Part shown: positions 37,614-47,841 of the stretch, piece after piece
How positions within the stretch are numbered: position 1 is the first letter of the stretch
Layout of the letters: every line of letters begins with the position of its first letter
Assembly: GCA_947456505.1 (NCBI GenBank)
Contig: CANGTC010000002.1
Span: 1-64,000, forward strand
Origin: Beijerinckiaceae bacterium
Lineage (GTDB): Bacteria > Pseudomonadota > Alphaproteobacteria > Rhizobiales > Beijerinckiaceae
Length of the DNA stretch: 64,000 nt
Direction: 5' to 3'
Position numbers and translations under genes: made by a program
Notes under the pieces: model-generated
Database searches by the model: none
Seen by the model: the letters and a program-made list of their open reading frames with translations, nothing else
Told to the model about the DNA's origin: nothing

Positions 37614-38651
37614 TCAGGGTGTCTGGCCTTGAGCGAAGATCTCCGAGATTTTTTCCACGGCGTCTTTTGGCGAGGCGTAGGTCGTCGTAATGAATTTGGA
37701 GATCTCTTCCCCGCTCCATGCGGTATCACATTTTAGCCTTGCGACCTGTGTGCATTCGCGCAGATACTCCGGATCCCTGAACATGGCGTTCATGGCGTCA
37801 CGCAAAATCTGCACTTTGGCGCTATCAACGCCTGGGGGCGCCAGAACGGGTCGCCCCATGGCGATGCCTGCTTGCGCCACTTCCAGAAGACTGCGTTTGG
37901 CGGGATCGGTGATGAGATCCATGGCGTAGGGCGCGGGAATTTCGGGGTCGCGCGTGGCGCCATAATATACCAACGCGCGGATCTTCCCCTGCTCGATCCA
38001 GCCAGGGAAATCGGAATTCAAGGAAGCCCAGAAAGGCGCGGCGTTACCATCATTTTCGCCTCGCTCCATCGCCATGAAGCTCTCGCCCTGCGATTTATAG
38101 CCGGGAATGATCCGCACCTTCAGATCGAAAATCGCGGCGGCTACCCGCGCCCAGAAGGCGGGCGTGGAGCCTGCGCCCGTTGCGGCCAGCACCAGTTCGC
38201 GATTGCGTGCTTCCTCAATCGTCTTCACTGGCACAGCATGCCAGACGATGAAGAGCGAATTATCCTTGTTTGGCGTTCCCAGCCAATTGAATTTCTGCGC
38301 ATCGAATTGCGCTAACTTGTCGCCATAGAGCGGATTGAAGGCGAGGGTGTTGTTCACCAGGCCCAGGGTCAGGCCGTCTTTTGGCGCCACATTGTACAAC
38401 CAGTTCATCGCCCGAATGCCACCGGCGCCCGGCATGTTCTGGACCACGATGCTCGGGGTCCCGGGAATGAAGCGTGGTAAATGCCGGGCGATGATGCGCC
38501 CCGTTAAATCATAGGTATTGCCCACATCGCTTGAGACGACCAAAGTCACCTGCTTGCCTGCATAGAAGTCGGCGGCCTTCACACCGGCGTTCGCCAAAAG
38601 GCCCATGGCGGCCAGGCACGATAGTTTCAACCATTTGCGCGAGAAAAGCAT
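37614..38651 (-). CDS. TTT/Bug-family solute-binding protein
   Basis: MLFSRKWLKLSCLAAMGLLANAGVKAADFYAGKQVTLVVSSDVGNTYDLTGRIIARHLPRFIPGTPSIVVQNMPGAGGIRAMNWLYNVAPKDG. Confidence 0.87.
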   Translation of the reverse strand: MLFSRKWLKLSCLAAMGLLANAGVKAADFYAGKQVTLVVSSDVGNTYDLTGRIIARHLPRFIPGTPSIVVQNMPGAGGIRAMNWLYNVAPKDGLTLGLVNNTLAFNPLYGDKLAQFDAQKFNWLGTPNKDNSLFIVWHAVPVKTIEEARNRELVLAATGAGSTPAFWARVAAAIFDLKVRIIPGYKSQGESFMAMERGENDGNAAPFWASLNSDFPGWIEQGKIRALVYYGATRDPEIPAPYAMDLITDPAKRSLLEVAQAGIAMGRPVLAPPGVDSAKVQILRDAMNAMFRDPEYLRECTQVARLKCDTAWSGEEISKFITTTYASPKDAVEKISEIFAQGQTP

Positions 38652-39164
38652 GTCGCCGCTCCTCTTTTTTGCTGTTTTGCTAAATCCGGCGCCAAGGCGC
38701 CCAGGAGGCGCGCCGATGATCCCGTGAAATGTGGAGAAGGTCGGATGAAATCCGATTTGTGGCTTCTGGTGAAGAGATGCCGTTTGCTGCTTTTGCGTAG
38801 CACTCACGAGACGGCCAGGCGCAGCCAGGGGATTTTGTACGCCTCATCACTAGTCCCCTCCCGATCTGCAGCGTCGCTTACTACGCGCTTGCAATTGTTT
38901 TATTCAGGCGAGCATATCGTCTGCCGCTGCGGTCACAAGCATGCTGCAGAAAGCGCCGCTTCTTGTCCGCTTGGTGGCACTATGGCATAAATCTGAAATT
39001 CAGCAATATGCTGGTGCGCTTGGAAAAGAAGGCAGGATCTGAGCGTCTCCGGGAGGCGGTATTTTGGTCCGGCGCGTCCTCGCCGGGAAGCCGCCAAAGG
39101 CGTTATGGCGCCAGTGTGGGCCCTTGTCCCGCTCTGATGGCTCATGAAAAGGGAGTGAAGTCGC

Positions 39165-39929
39165 ATGGTTGGACGGCTTGACGGACGCGTCGCCTTTGTC
39201 ACCGCCGCAGGGGGCGCGATAGCTGGCGCCATAGCTCGGCTTTTCGCCGCGGAAGGGGCGAAGGTCTGGTGCGTAGACATACGGCAGGAGACAGTTGTGA
39301 AGACTGTGTCCGACATCGAATCGTCATCGCCCGGTCATGGGGCCGCCTGCGTCGCTGATGTGTCCGATGAAGCCAGCGTGCGCAAGGCGGTAGACGATGC
39401 TGTCGCCAGATTTGGCAAGATCGACGTCGTGGTCAATGCGGCGGCTGCTTCGGAGGCGGTTGGCGATGTTGTTGAAATGCCATTCGCTGAATGGCAGCGG
39501 GTTTTGAATGTGAACCTGTCCAGTGTTTTTCTTGTCTGCAAATATGCCGCGCCCCACATGCGAGATGCGGGTGGGGGCAGTATTATCAACATTGGCTCCA
39601 CCTTCGGGCGCGTCGTCGTTCCGCGCAGGCCGGGTTATACGACGACGAAGGCGGCCGTCATTCAATTGTCCAAGTCGATGGCGATTGATCTGGCGCATTG
39701 GCACATTCGGGTGAACAGCATTTCTCCTGGCGCCATCGAAACCGCCCGCTTGCTTGATCGCCACCCTGATATGGAGGCGGTGCGTGAACGCTTCGTGCCC
39801 AAGCATCCGATCGGGCGCCTCGGACGACCGGAAGAGATTGCGCAGGCTGCGCTCTATCTCGCCACTGAGGCTTCGAGTTTCGTTACGGCTTCGGATCTTC
39901 TGGTGGATGGGGGTTACACCGCCATTTGA
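39165..39929 (+). CDS. SDR family oxidoreductase
   Basis: LDGRVAFVTAAGGAIAGAIARLFAAEGAKVWCVDIR...YTTTKAAVIQLSKSMAIDLAHWHIRVNSISPGAIETARL. Confidence 0.9.
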   Translation: MVGRLDGRVAFVTAAGGAIAGAIARLFAAEGAKVWCVDIRQETVVKTVSDIESSSPGHGAACVADVSDEASVRKAVDDAVARFGKIDVVVNAAAASEAVGDVVEMPFAEWQRVLNVNLSSVFLVCKYAAPHMRDAGGGSIINIGSTFGRVVVPRRPGYTTTKAAVIQLSKSMAIDLAHWHIRVNSISPGAIETARLLDRHPDMEAVRERFVPKHPIGRLGRPEEIAQAALYLATEASSFVTASDLLVDGGYTAI

Positions 39930-39950
39930 AGAGATTTAGCCCCTGATCAG

Positions 39951-40925
39951 CTATTCCTCTTTTATGCCTGCGGTCTTGATGACCTTGTCCCAACGTTGAC
40001 GTTCATCCCCCAGGAAGGCTTTCATCTCTTCCGGCGTATTGCCGCCGGGGTTGGCCGCGAGTTGTTTATAGAGGTTCACGAGGTCAGGCGTTTTCAGGAT
40101 CCGCGCCACTTCAGCCTGCATTTTATTGGCGATGGCCGGGGGCATGTTCGGTGGACCGACAAGGGCGAACCAGGTTGTCGAATAGAAGCCCGGATAGGTT
40201 TCGGCGACTGTCGGCAGATCGGGAAGTTCCGGCGAGCGGACCTGATCGGCCACAGCGATGCCCTTCACCTTGCCGCTTTTGATATGTGGCAATGTGTTGC
40301 CGATATTGTCAAAGAGCATGTCGATATGCCCGGCCAGAACATCGGTGAGGGCGGGGGCGAGCCCTTTGTAGGGCACATGGACCAGCAAGACGCCCGCCGT
40401 GATCTGGAGCGCTGCGCCGGCAAGGTGTGGTGTGCTTCCATTGCCTGCGGAGGCATAGGTCAGCTTTCCAGGATTCGCCTTCGCATAGGCCACCAGTTCC
40501 TTCAAATTGGAGACGGGCAGGTCCGCGCGAACCACAAGTGTGTTGGGCAGGGTCGCCATGATGGTGATGGGCGTGAAGGCCTGCGGATCAAAGCGCAGCG
40601 CGGTCCCCATGCTGCCTGCTGTCACAAGGGGGCCAGGCGGAGTCGCGAAGATCGTGTAGCCATCGGCGGGCGCCTTCGCCACGAACTCGGCCGCCAGATT
40701 GTTGGAGGCTCCCGGCTTGTTCTCGATCACGACGGGCTGATCCCAGACCTTGGAGAGTTTGTCGCCGATGACGCGCGGCAGAGTGTCGGCGGTTGCGCCA
40801 GGGGGAATCGGCACAATGATCTTGATGGGGCGGTCGGGATATTTCTCTTGCGCCAACGCGCCAAACGGCGATTGCGCCGTGGCCGCGAGCAGACCCACAC
40901 ATACCGCCATGGTCAAGCGAAGCAT
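39951..40925 (-). CDS. TTT/Bug-family solute-binding protein
   Basis: QEKYPDRPIKIIVPIPPGATADTLPRVIGDKLSKVWDQPVVIENKPGASNNLAAEFVAKAPADGYTIFATPPG: canonical Bug receptor. Confidence 0.93.
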   Translation of the reverse strand: MLRLTMAVCVGLLAATAQSPFGALAQEKYPDRPIKIIVPIPPGATADTLPRVIGDKLSKVWDQPVVIENKPGASNNLAAEFVAKAPADGYTIFATPPGPLVTAGSMGTALRFDPQAFTPITIMATLPNTLVVRADLPVSNLKELVAYAKANPGKLTYASAGNGSTPHLAGAALQITAGVLLVHVPYKGLAPALTDVLAGHIDMLFDNIGNTLPHIKSGKVKGIAVADQVRSPELPDLPTVAETYPGFYSTTWFALVGPPNMPPAIANKMQAEVARILKTPDLVNLYKQLAANPGGNTPEEMKAFLGDERQRWDKVIKTAGIKEE

Positions 40926-41195
40926 ATGATCTTCCCCCCAATTGTTTGGGGCTAGTTTAATCGGCGTTGGCGACACCGACAAGCGCGCGTTGCTGCAAAT
41001 GTGTGCGGGACGCCTGGCCGACCCTATTTTGACGATCCGCTGTCTTGCAAGCTGCCCCCGGGAAACCGGGCTTTCAAAGGGGTGCGTCGGTTTGGATCAG
41101 GCTTCTTCTTCAACCATGGTTGCCATGAGGGTTTGGCGCGGGTTACCTTCGGACAAAATCAGGGCTGCGGGCGCAGTCTGGGGGGGTGGAGACGT

Positions 41196-43295
41196 ATGGG
41201 TTCTTATCAAATTGGAATTGATGTCGGCGGAACGTTCACCGACATCTGTGTCTCTGAGCAGACGGGCGCCATTTCAGTATTCAAGACTCCGACGCAGCCT
41301 GACATTGGCGCTGGCGTGGTCGAGGGATTGCGGCTCGCCGCCGAGGCGAAGGGCCTCACGCTCGGGCAATTTCTGGCCCAGATCGAGCGTTTCGGCCACG
41401 GTAGCACCGTCGCGGTCAACGCATTGCTGCAACGGCGCGGCGTGCGGACTGGCCTGATCACAACCAAGGGTTTCGCCGATACGTTGTGGATCGCGCGCAT
41501 GATGGCGATGACGACCGGCCTGCCCCCCGAGCATTATACCCATTATCGCCGCCGTCGGCGCCCCGACCCAATGGTGGACCGCAAGGATGTGCGCGAGATT
41601 GAGGAGCGTATCGACTACAAAGGGGATGTCATCGTCAGACTTGATCCCGACAAGGCGCGCGCCGTCATCCGGGATCTGGTGGAGCAGGGAGTGGAAGCTC
41701 TCGCCATCTGCACCCTCTGGTCCTTTCGCAATTCAGCCCATGAGCGAAAGTTGCGCGATCTGGCTCGAGAGATTGCGCCGGATCTCTATGTCTCCATCTC
41801 AAGCGAGGTGGTGCCGGTCATCAAGGAATACGAGCGCATGGCGACCACGGTCGTCAACGCCTATCTTGGGCCTGTGGTGCGCAACTATCTTGCAGGCATG
41901 AGGTCGCGGCTCGACGAGGCCGGTTTTTCCCGTGATTTCTCGATGCTGAATTCGATCGGAGGCGTCATTCCTCCGGAAGAGGCGAGCCTGAAATCCATCC
42001 AGCTGCTCTCCTCTGGGCCTGCGGGTGGGGCGCTTGCGGCGCAGATGCTGGCTAAGGAACTTGGCGAGCCCAATGTGTTAACCGCCGATATGGGCGGCAC
42101 CAGCTTCGACGCGGGAATCATCGTCGATTATGAGCCGCTATTGAAAACGGAGGCGGTGGTCGGCAATCTGAACTTGCTGAGCCCCATGATCAGCATTCAT
42201 TCCATCGGCACCGGCGGCGGCAGCATCGCCGAGAGCGTGGATGGGCGTCTGAAGGTCGGGCCGCAGAGCGCTGGTTCCTTTCCTGGTCCCGCCTGTTATG
42301 GGCGCGGTGGCGTCAAGCCCACAGTTACGGACGCTAATCTGGTCCTGGGCTATCTGAACCCCGGGTATTTCCTCAGCGGGCGCATGAAGCTTGATCGTGA
42401 GGCCTCATGGGCCGCCATTCGCGACCATGTGGCGGAACCGCTGGGCATGTCGGTGCTTGATGCGGCGGCGGGGATTCGCGAAATCGCCGATCAGCATATG
42501 GCGGATCTCTTGCGCCAGAGCACTCTGGAGCGCGGTTATGATCCCCGCGATTTCTGCCTCTTTCCCTTTGGCGGCGCGGGGCCGGTTCATGCCTCCTCCA
42601 TCGGGCGCGAGGCTGGCGTGCGGTCGATTCTTGTCCCCGTGACGGCCTCTGTGTTTTCGGCCCAAGGCATTCTGTCCGCCGATATGCGCATGGGTCGTCA
42701 GCGCTCTGTGCTTCAACGCAGCGCCGGCGACCTCAAGGACCGCTCGCGCGGCCTCGACGGGCATGCGCTGGAGGCGATTTTCCGGGAACTTGAGACCGAG
42801 GTCGCCTCGGCTGCGAAGCGCTACGGGATGGTAGGTGAGGAGCAGCAGTTCTTCCGGCGCTCCGTGGGCATGCGCTTCGCGCGTCAGGTGCACGAGATCA
42901 CCATTTCCATTGATGGCGCGCTGGATGGTCCCGCAGCCATGGCTGATCTTGTCGCCGCTTTTGACAGTGTCTATGAGCAACGCTTTGGCAAAGGCACGGG
43001 ATCGCGCGCGGCGCTGATTGAAATCACCAATTGCCATTTGCAATTGGTGCGCGTGTTGCCAAAATCGCCTCTCTCGAAGCGCGCGGAAGGACCGACGCCG
43101 CAGCCTTCGGGACGCAGGGACGTCTATCTTCGGGCATGGACCGACGTTCCGGTCTACGATTGGGATCTATTGCCCGCTGGCGCCGCGTTCGCCGGACCTG
43201 CGCTCATCGATTCTCCGGGCACGACCGTCTGGGTCGGCGCCTCGCACCACGCTCGCGTGGATCAATTCGGCAATCTGCGCCTGGAGGCGATCTGA
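41196..43295 (+). CDS. Hydantoinase A/oxoprolinase family protein
   Basis: MGSYQIGIDVGGTFTDICVSEQTGAISVFKTPTQPD...ADMGGTSFDAGIIVDYEP...FPFGGAGPVHASSIGREAGVRSILVPVTASVFSAQGILSADMRM; start after GGGGGGTGGAG. Confidence 0.92.
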   Translation: MGSYQIGIDVGGTFTDICVSEQTGAISVFKTPTQPDIGAGVVEGLRLAAEAKGLTLGQFLAQIERFGHGSTVAVNALLQRRGVRTGLITTKGFADTLWIARMMAMTTGLPPEHYTHYRRRRRPDPMVDRKDVREIEERIDYKGDVIVRLDPDKARAVIRDLVEQGVEALAICTLWSFRNSAHERKLRDLAREIAPDLYVSISSEVVPVIKEYERMATTVVNAYLGPVVRNYLAGMRSRLDEAGFSRDFSMLNSIGGVIPPEEASLKSIQLLSSGPAGGALAAQMLAKELGEPNVLTADMGGTSFDAGIIVDYEPLLKTEAVVGNLNLLSPMISIHSIGTGGGSIAESVDGRLKVGPQSAGSFPGPACYGRGGVKPTVTDANLVLGYLNPGYFLSGRMKLDREASWAAIRDHVAEPLGMSVLDAAAGIREIADQHMADLLRQSTLERGYDPRDFCLFPFGGAGPVHASSIGREAGVRSILVPVTASVFSAQGILSADMRMGRQRSVLQRSAGDLKDRSRGLDGHALEAIFRELETEVASAAKRYGMVGEEQQFFRRSVGMRFARQVHEITISIDGALDGPAAMADLVAAFDSVYEQRFGKGTGSRAALIEITNCHLQLVRVLPKSPLSKRAEGPTPQPSGRRDVYLRAWTDVPVYDWDLLPAGAAFAGPALIDSPGTTVWVGASHHARVDQFGNLRLEAI

Positions 43296-45451
43296 TGAGC
43301 ACCATCGACCCCATCGCTTTTGAGGTTATTCGTCATAAACTCATGGCGATCACCGAAGAGCAACGCATCGCCTTCCAGTCGATTTCGGGCTCCCCCGTGG
43401 TGACGGAAGCGAGTGACTATTATACCGGCCTTTTTCTGGCGGATGGCACCATCGCCACCATGGGCTACAAGGTCGCCACCCAGGGCGGTCCCATGACGCT
43501 CGCCATCAAGATGCTGCTGGAGCTTTTCCCTGAGGAGACCCTGAAGCCCGGTGACGTTTTTCTTTCCAGCGATCCCTATCGGGCGGCGGTGCATCAAAAC
43601 GACATCCAGATTCTCCAGCCGCTTTTTCATGACGGAGCGCTTGTCGCCTGGGCAGGATTTGGCGCACATGAGGTCGACGTTGGCGGCATGGATTTCGCCA
43701 GCTGGTGCCCCAAGGCTAAGGACGTCTATCAGGAAGGCATTCGCGTCGCTGGCCTCAAGCTCTCCGACGCAGGCGTGGTGCGCGAGGACGTCTGGCGCTT
43801 CGTCCTCAGTCTCTCGCGTCTGCCGCAACTGCTTGACCTCGATATGCGCGGCATGGTGGCTGCGGGCCATGTGTCGCAAAAGCGCATGTCGGAATTGATG
43901 AGCCGCTACGGCGTTGAAGGCGTGCAGTCGGCCATGGAGCAGATGATCGCTTTTTCCGAACGAAAGATGCGCGAACGCCTGCGCGCCTTGCCCGATGGGT
44001 GCTTTGAGGCTGTGGATTTTCTGGAGCATGACGGCCATGAAAACCGTCTTTATCGAATCTCGGTCAAGCTGACGAAGACGGGCGATCAGCTGATGATCGA
44101 CTTTTCGGATAGTTCGGATCAGGCTCCGGGGTTCGTAAATGCGACTCGCGCAGGCCTTCGCGGCGCGGTGGTCGGCGGCATGTTCCCGTCTCTCGCTTTT
44201 GATATTCCCTGGAATGAGGGATTGCTGCGGCCGGTGGAGATCATCGCGCGCCATGGCAGCATCTGCGATGCGAAATTCCCGGCGCCCGTTGGCGCAGCTA
44301 CAGTTGAGGCGGTCTGGGTGGCGAAGAACGCCCTCAGCGCCGCATTGTCAAAGATGAAGGCTTGCGCGCCTGATCTGCAGGACGAAGTCCAGGCTGTGAG
44401 TTGCGGCACCATGGCCACGGTCAATATGGGGGGCACCGATCAGTACGGCCACCGTTACGGCATCCATTTCATGGATCCCATGATGAGCGGTTTTGGCGCC
44501 TACAATGGCGACGACGGTTATGATGTCGGCGGCTCTTATTCCACGCCGATTCCCAATGTGGCGAATGTCGAGTCAAATGAGTTTCTATCGCCCATGCTCT
44601 ACCTGCATCGACGTCTCGCCATCGATACGGCGGGCGCCGGCACATGGCGCGGCGGCATGGCGGGCAGCATGGCCTTCACCGCCCATGGGGTGAAGGAGAC
44701 CGAAGCGCTCATTATGACGCATGGGCTGGAAGTCCCCAATTCCGCAGGTTTGTTCGGTGGCTACCCCGGCAGTTGTGTGAAGCAGACGCTTTGTGCCGGA
44801 AGCGATCTTTTAAAGCTGCATGCAAATGGCGATATGCCAACGCGCATTGAAGATCTCTTCGGCGATCGCGTGGAGATGGGGCCGAAGCCTGGGCTCATGC
44901 CCTTGCATCCCGGCGATGTCTTTCAGACATCCTGGCAAGGCGGTGGCGGTTTCGGCGATCCTCTAGATCGCGATCCCGACCATGTGCGCGACGATGTGGA
45001 CCTCGGCCGCTATTCTCCGGCATTCGCCCAGGCGATCTATGGCGTCGTGTTGGATGGGGACAGGGTCAATCAGGCGTCGACGCTCGCCACGCGCGCCGCC
45101 ATGAAAGCGGATCGGTTAAAGGCGGCCAGCGCGCCATCCGCGCCGCAGAAGGCTCGGGCTGAAGCTTTTGAGCAACCTATCGGGGGCGCCCTGCGATTCG
45201 GGCGGCTGAACGCCAAGCGCTGGTTCGCTTGCGCCTGCGGCCAGGCGCTTGCGCCGGATTCGGGTAATTGGCGTGATGGCGTCGCTTGCCGAAAGGTTGA
45301 GCCAGCGCAGATCAACACAAGCATCGTGCTGCATGCAGAGCTCGAGATGCGCCAGTACCTTTGCCCATCATGCGGTAGTTCCCTGTCGGTCGATGTGCTG
45401 CAGAAGGACGCGCCCCATCCCCATGACATCAAGCTTCATGCGAGCCCGTGA
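43295..45451 (+). CDS. Hydantoinase B/oxoprolinase family protein with C-terminal Cys-rich (zinc-ribbon-like) extension
   Basis: MSTIDPIAFEVIRHKLMAITEEQRIAFQSISGSPVVTEASDYYTGLFLADGT...; TGATG overlap with HyuA; C-terminus CACGQ...CRK...YLCPSCGSSLSVDV. Confidence 0.92.
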   Translation: MSTIDPIAFEVIRHKLMAITEEQRIAFQSISGSPVVTEASDYYTGLFLADGTIATMGYKVATQGGPMTLAIKMLLELFPEETLKPGDVFLSSDPYRAAVHQNDIQILQPLFHDGALVAWAGFGAHEVDVGGMDFASWCPKAKDVYQEGIRVAGLKLSDAGVVREDVWRFVLSLSRLPQLLDLDMRGMVAAGHVSQKRMSELMSRYGVEGVQSAMEQMIAFSERKMRERLRALPDGCFEAVDFLEHDGHENRLYRISVKLTKTGDQLMIDFSDSSDQAPGFVNATRAGLRGAVVGGMFPSLAFDIPWNEGLLRPVEIIARHGSICDAKFPAPVGAATVEAVWVAKNALSAALSKMKACAPDLQDEVQAVSCGTMATVNMGGTDQYGHRYGIHFMDPMMSGFGAYNGDDGYDVGGSYSTPIPNVANVESNEFLSPMLYLHRRLAIDTAGAGTWRGGMAGSMAFTAHGVKETEALIMTHGLEVPNSAGLFGGYPGSCVKQTLCAGSDLLKLHANGDMPTRIEDLFGDRVEMGPKPGLMPLHPGDVFQTSWQGGGGFGDPLDRDPDHVRDDVDLGRYSPAFAQAIYGVVLDGDRVNQASTLATRAAMKADRLKAASAPSAPQKARAEAFEQPIGGALRFGRLNAKRWFACACGQALAPDSGNWRDGVACRKVEPAQINTSIVLHAELEMRQYLCPSCGSSLSVDVLQKDAPHPHDIKLHASP

Positions 45452-45467
45452 ACGAGGAGCAGACAGC

Positions 45468-46490
45468 ATGGAGTTCGGTGTTTTCGACCATCTTGATCGC
45501 AATGATTCGTCTCTGGGCGAATTCTACGCACAGCGCCTTTCGCTCATAGAGCTTTATGATCAACTGGGTTTCTACTGTTATCATATAGCGGAACATCATT
45601 TCACACCGCTTGGCCTTGCCTCTTCGCCAAGCGTGTTCCTTGCGAGCGTTGCTCAACGCTCCCGCGCGCTACGTTTCGGGCCACTGGTTTATACGCTCCC
45701 TATGCATCAGCCCTTGCGATTGATCGAAGAGATCTGCATGCTCGACCAGTTAAGCGCCGGGCGTTTCCAATTGGGTGTTGGAAAGGGCGTTTCCCCTATC
45801 GAGACAGCCTATTTCGGGATTGATCCACAGACGCGGGATGGGCGCTTCGCGGAGATCCTTGAAATTCTCAAACAGGGTTTGACGTCGCAAAAGCTGTCCT
45901 TCAAGGGTGAATACTTCTCCTTTGACGACGTTCCCATGGAACTGGAGCCGGTGCAGAAGCCGCATCCCCCGCTATGGATGGGCGTGGCGAGCGTGTCCGC
46001 TGCGCGAAAGGCGGCGAGCCTTGGAGCGAGCTTCGTAAGTCTTTCCGGCGCGGCGCAGGTCGGTGAGCAGACGCAGGCTTTCCGCGATGCGCGCCATAAC
46101 GATCTGGCGGCGCTGAAAATGGGTTTGGGCAGATTTGTCATTGTGGGGGAAAGTGACGCGGAGGCGCTCGCGTTGGCGCGTCAGGCCTATCCGAAATGGC
46201 ATGCGCATTTTCACCACCTCTATCACAAGCACGGACGTACGGCCGTCATGGGGGACCGCCCGCCTGATTTTGACCAAATCAAGGACGGCGGGCGTGGCAT
46301 AGCGGGGTCGCCGCAAACGGTGGCGCGCATGTTGCGCAAGCAACTTACCGAGGCGGGCGCAAATTATTTTGTTGGGCAATTCGCTTTTGGCGATCTGAGC
46401 GGCGAGGTTGCAGCCAGGTCGATCAAACTTTTCGCCCAAGAGGTCATGCCGTCCCTGCGTGATCTACAGCCCATGCTGGCTACAGTCTGA
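45468..46490 (+). CDS. LLM class flavin-dependent oxidoreductase
   Basis: MEFGVFDHLDRNDSSLGEFYAQRLSLIELYDQLGFYCYHIAEHHFTPLGLASSPSVFLASVAQRSRALRFGPLVYTLPMHQPLRLIEEICMLDQLSAGRFQLGVGKGVSPIE. Confidence 0.92.
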   Translation: MEFGVFDHLDRNDSSLGEFYAQRLSLIELYDQLGFYCYHIAEHHFTPLGLASSPSVFLASVAQRSRALRFGPLVYTLPMHQPLRLIEEICMLDQLSAGRFQLGVGKGVSPIETAYFGIDPQTRDGRFAEILEILKQGLTSQKLSFKGEYFSFDDVPMELEPVQKPHPPLWMGVASVSAARKAASLGASFVSLSGAAQVGEQTQAFRDARHNDLAALKMGLGRFVIVGESDAEALALARQAYPKWHAHFHHLYHKHGRTAVMGDRPPDFDQIKDGGRGIAGSPQTVARMLRKQLTEAGANYFVGQFAFGDLSGEVAARSIKLFAQEVMPSLRDLQPMLATV

Positions 46491-46681
46491 ATCAAGGCCT
46501 CTTCCACGCAGAGGCCCCACCGGCGCACATCTGCTCAAAAATTTAAACCAAGGCGCAGGACGACGTGTCGCAAGAGTGGTTTCAGGATGTGCTGAGGATT
46601 AGGGCTGACGTTACCGAGCGGTTTGACAAGGTTCATTACCCGGTACAACCTTAGACAAAAATTAAAATTGAGAGGTCGCTC

Positions 46682-47812
46682 ATGCATTGGACAGGAACCT
46701 GGACCACCGCCTCCGCTTTCATAGACGGCGCCACCCTTGAAAATAGAACGCTGCGCATGCTCATGCGGACATCCATCGCAGGAAAAATCCTGCGAGTGCG
46801 CCTTTCCAACGCGCATGGGACCGAGTCCGTGACGATCTCCGCCGCCTCTATCGCTTTACGCGCAGGTGAGACTGCCGAGGTGAATCCCGCCAGCTTTCGA
46901 AAGCTGAGCTTCGGTGGAGAAACGTCGATCACCATCGCCGCCGGTGCTCTGATGATAAGCGATCCCGTTGAGCTTGAAACGCCAGCCCTCGCCGACATCG
47001 CCATCACCATGTATGTGCCCGGCCTTGTGCGTGAAATATCCGGCCATAAAAGCGCGCGACAAGTCAGTTACATCTCTCCTCCGGGCGATTATAGCGAATG
47101 CACGAGCATGCCGGTCGCTGAAGAAATTGAGAGCTGGTATTTCGCCACCTGTATCGAAGTTGTTACGCCTGTTGCCACGCGCGGCATTGTCGCCATGGGC
47201 GACTCCCTCACCGACGCGAATGTGTCAACGCCTAATAGCAACAGCCGTTGGCCTGATCAGTTGGCGCGCCGTCTTGTGGCTGCGCGCGGTCCGGCCTTCG
47301 CCGGGGTAATGAATCAAGGCATCGGCGGTAATCGCATTTGCTTCGATGGTCAGGCGGATAATGGCCAGAAGCGGTTTGACCGGGATGTGCTTGCTCAGCC
47401 GGGCGTAACGCATTTGCTTCTCTTGCTAGGAACGAATGATTTGCGCAACCGGCGCGGCGCCGTCGAACAGGAGGCGCGGGCGTCAGTCATGATCGCGGGC
47501 CTCAAGCAAATTGGTCTGCGCGCCAAGGCTGCGGGCCTGAAAGCCTATGTTGGAACGCTCATGCCCTATGAGAATGAGATCTTTGTGCCGGGTTGCTGGA
47601 CTCCGGCGCGTGAGCTTGTCAGGCAAGAGGTCAACGCCTGGATTCGCAGGGGCGAAATTTTTGACGCTGTGATCGATTTTGACGCAGGACTGCGCGATCC
47701 CGAACATCCGACCAGGCTTTTGCCCAAGTGGGACTGCGGAGATCACCTGCACCCAAGTGATGCTGGATACATCCATATGGGAGATGTCATCGATCTCGGT
47801 TTGTTTGATTGA
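46682..47812 (+). CDS. SGNH/GDSL-family hydrolase with N-terminal beta domain
   Basis: MHWTGTWTTASAFIDG...GIVAMGDSLTDANVSTPNSNSRWPDQLARRL...MNQGIGGNRICFDG...LLLLGTNDLRN...GDHLHPSDAGYIHMGDVID. Confidence 0.88.
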   Translation: MHWTGTWTTASAFIDGATLENRTLRMLMRTSIAGKILRVRLSNAHGTESVTISAASIALRAGETAEVNPASFRKLSFGGETSITIAAGALMISDPVELETPALADIAITMYVPGLVREISGHKSARQVSYISPPGDYSECTSMPVAEEIESWYFATCIEVVTPVATRGIVAMGDSLTDANVSTPNSNSRWPDQLARRLVAARGPAFAGVMNQGIGGNRICFDGQADNGQKRFDRDVLAQPGVTHLLLLLGTNDLRNRRGAVEQEARASVMIAGLKQIGLRAKAAGLKAYVGTLMPYENEIFVPGCWTPARELVRQEVNAWIRRGEIFDAVIDFDAGLRDPEHPTRLLPKWDCGDHLHPSDAGYIHMGDVIDLGLFD

Positions 47813-47841
47813 CGGCTTCTTGTCTGTCTGGTCGGCGATCC

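Noticed and set aside
38724-38990. 88-aa plus ORF in the SBP/SDR intergenic region
   Set aside because: No recognisable motif, poor start context, and low-quality coding composition.
41054-41074. CCCGG-GAAA-CCGGG hairpin followed by CTTT
   Set aside because: Short stem and poor T-tract; cannot be called a terminator with confidence.
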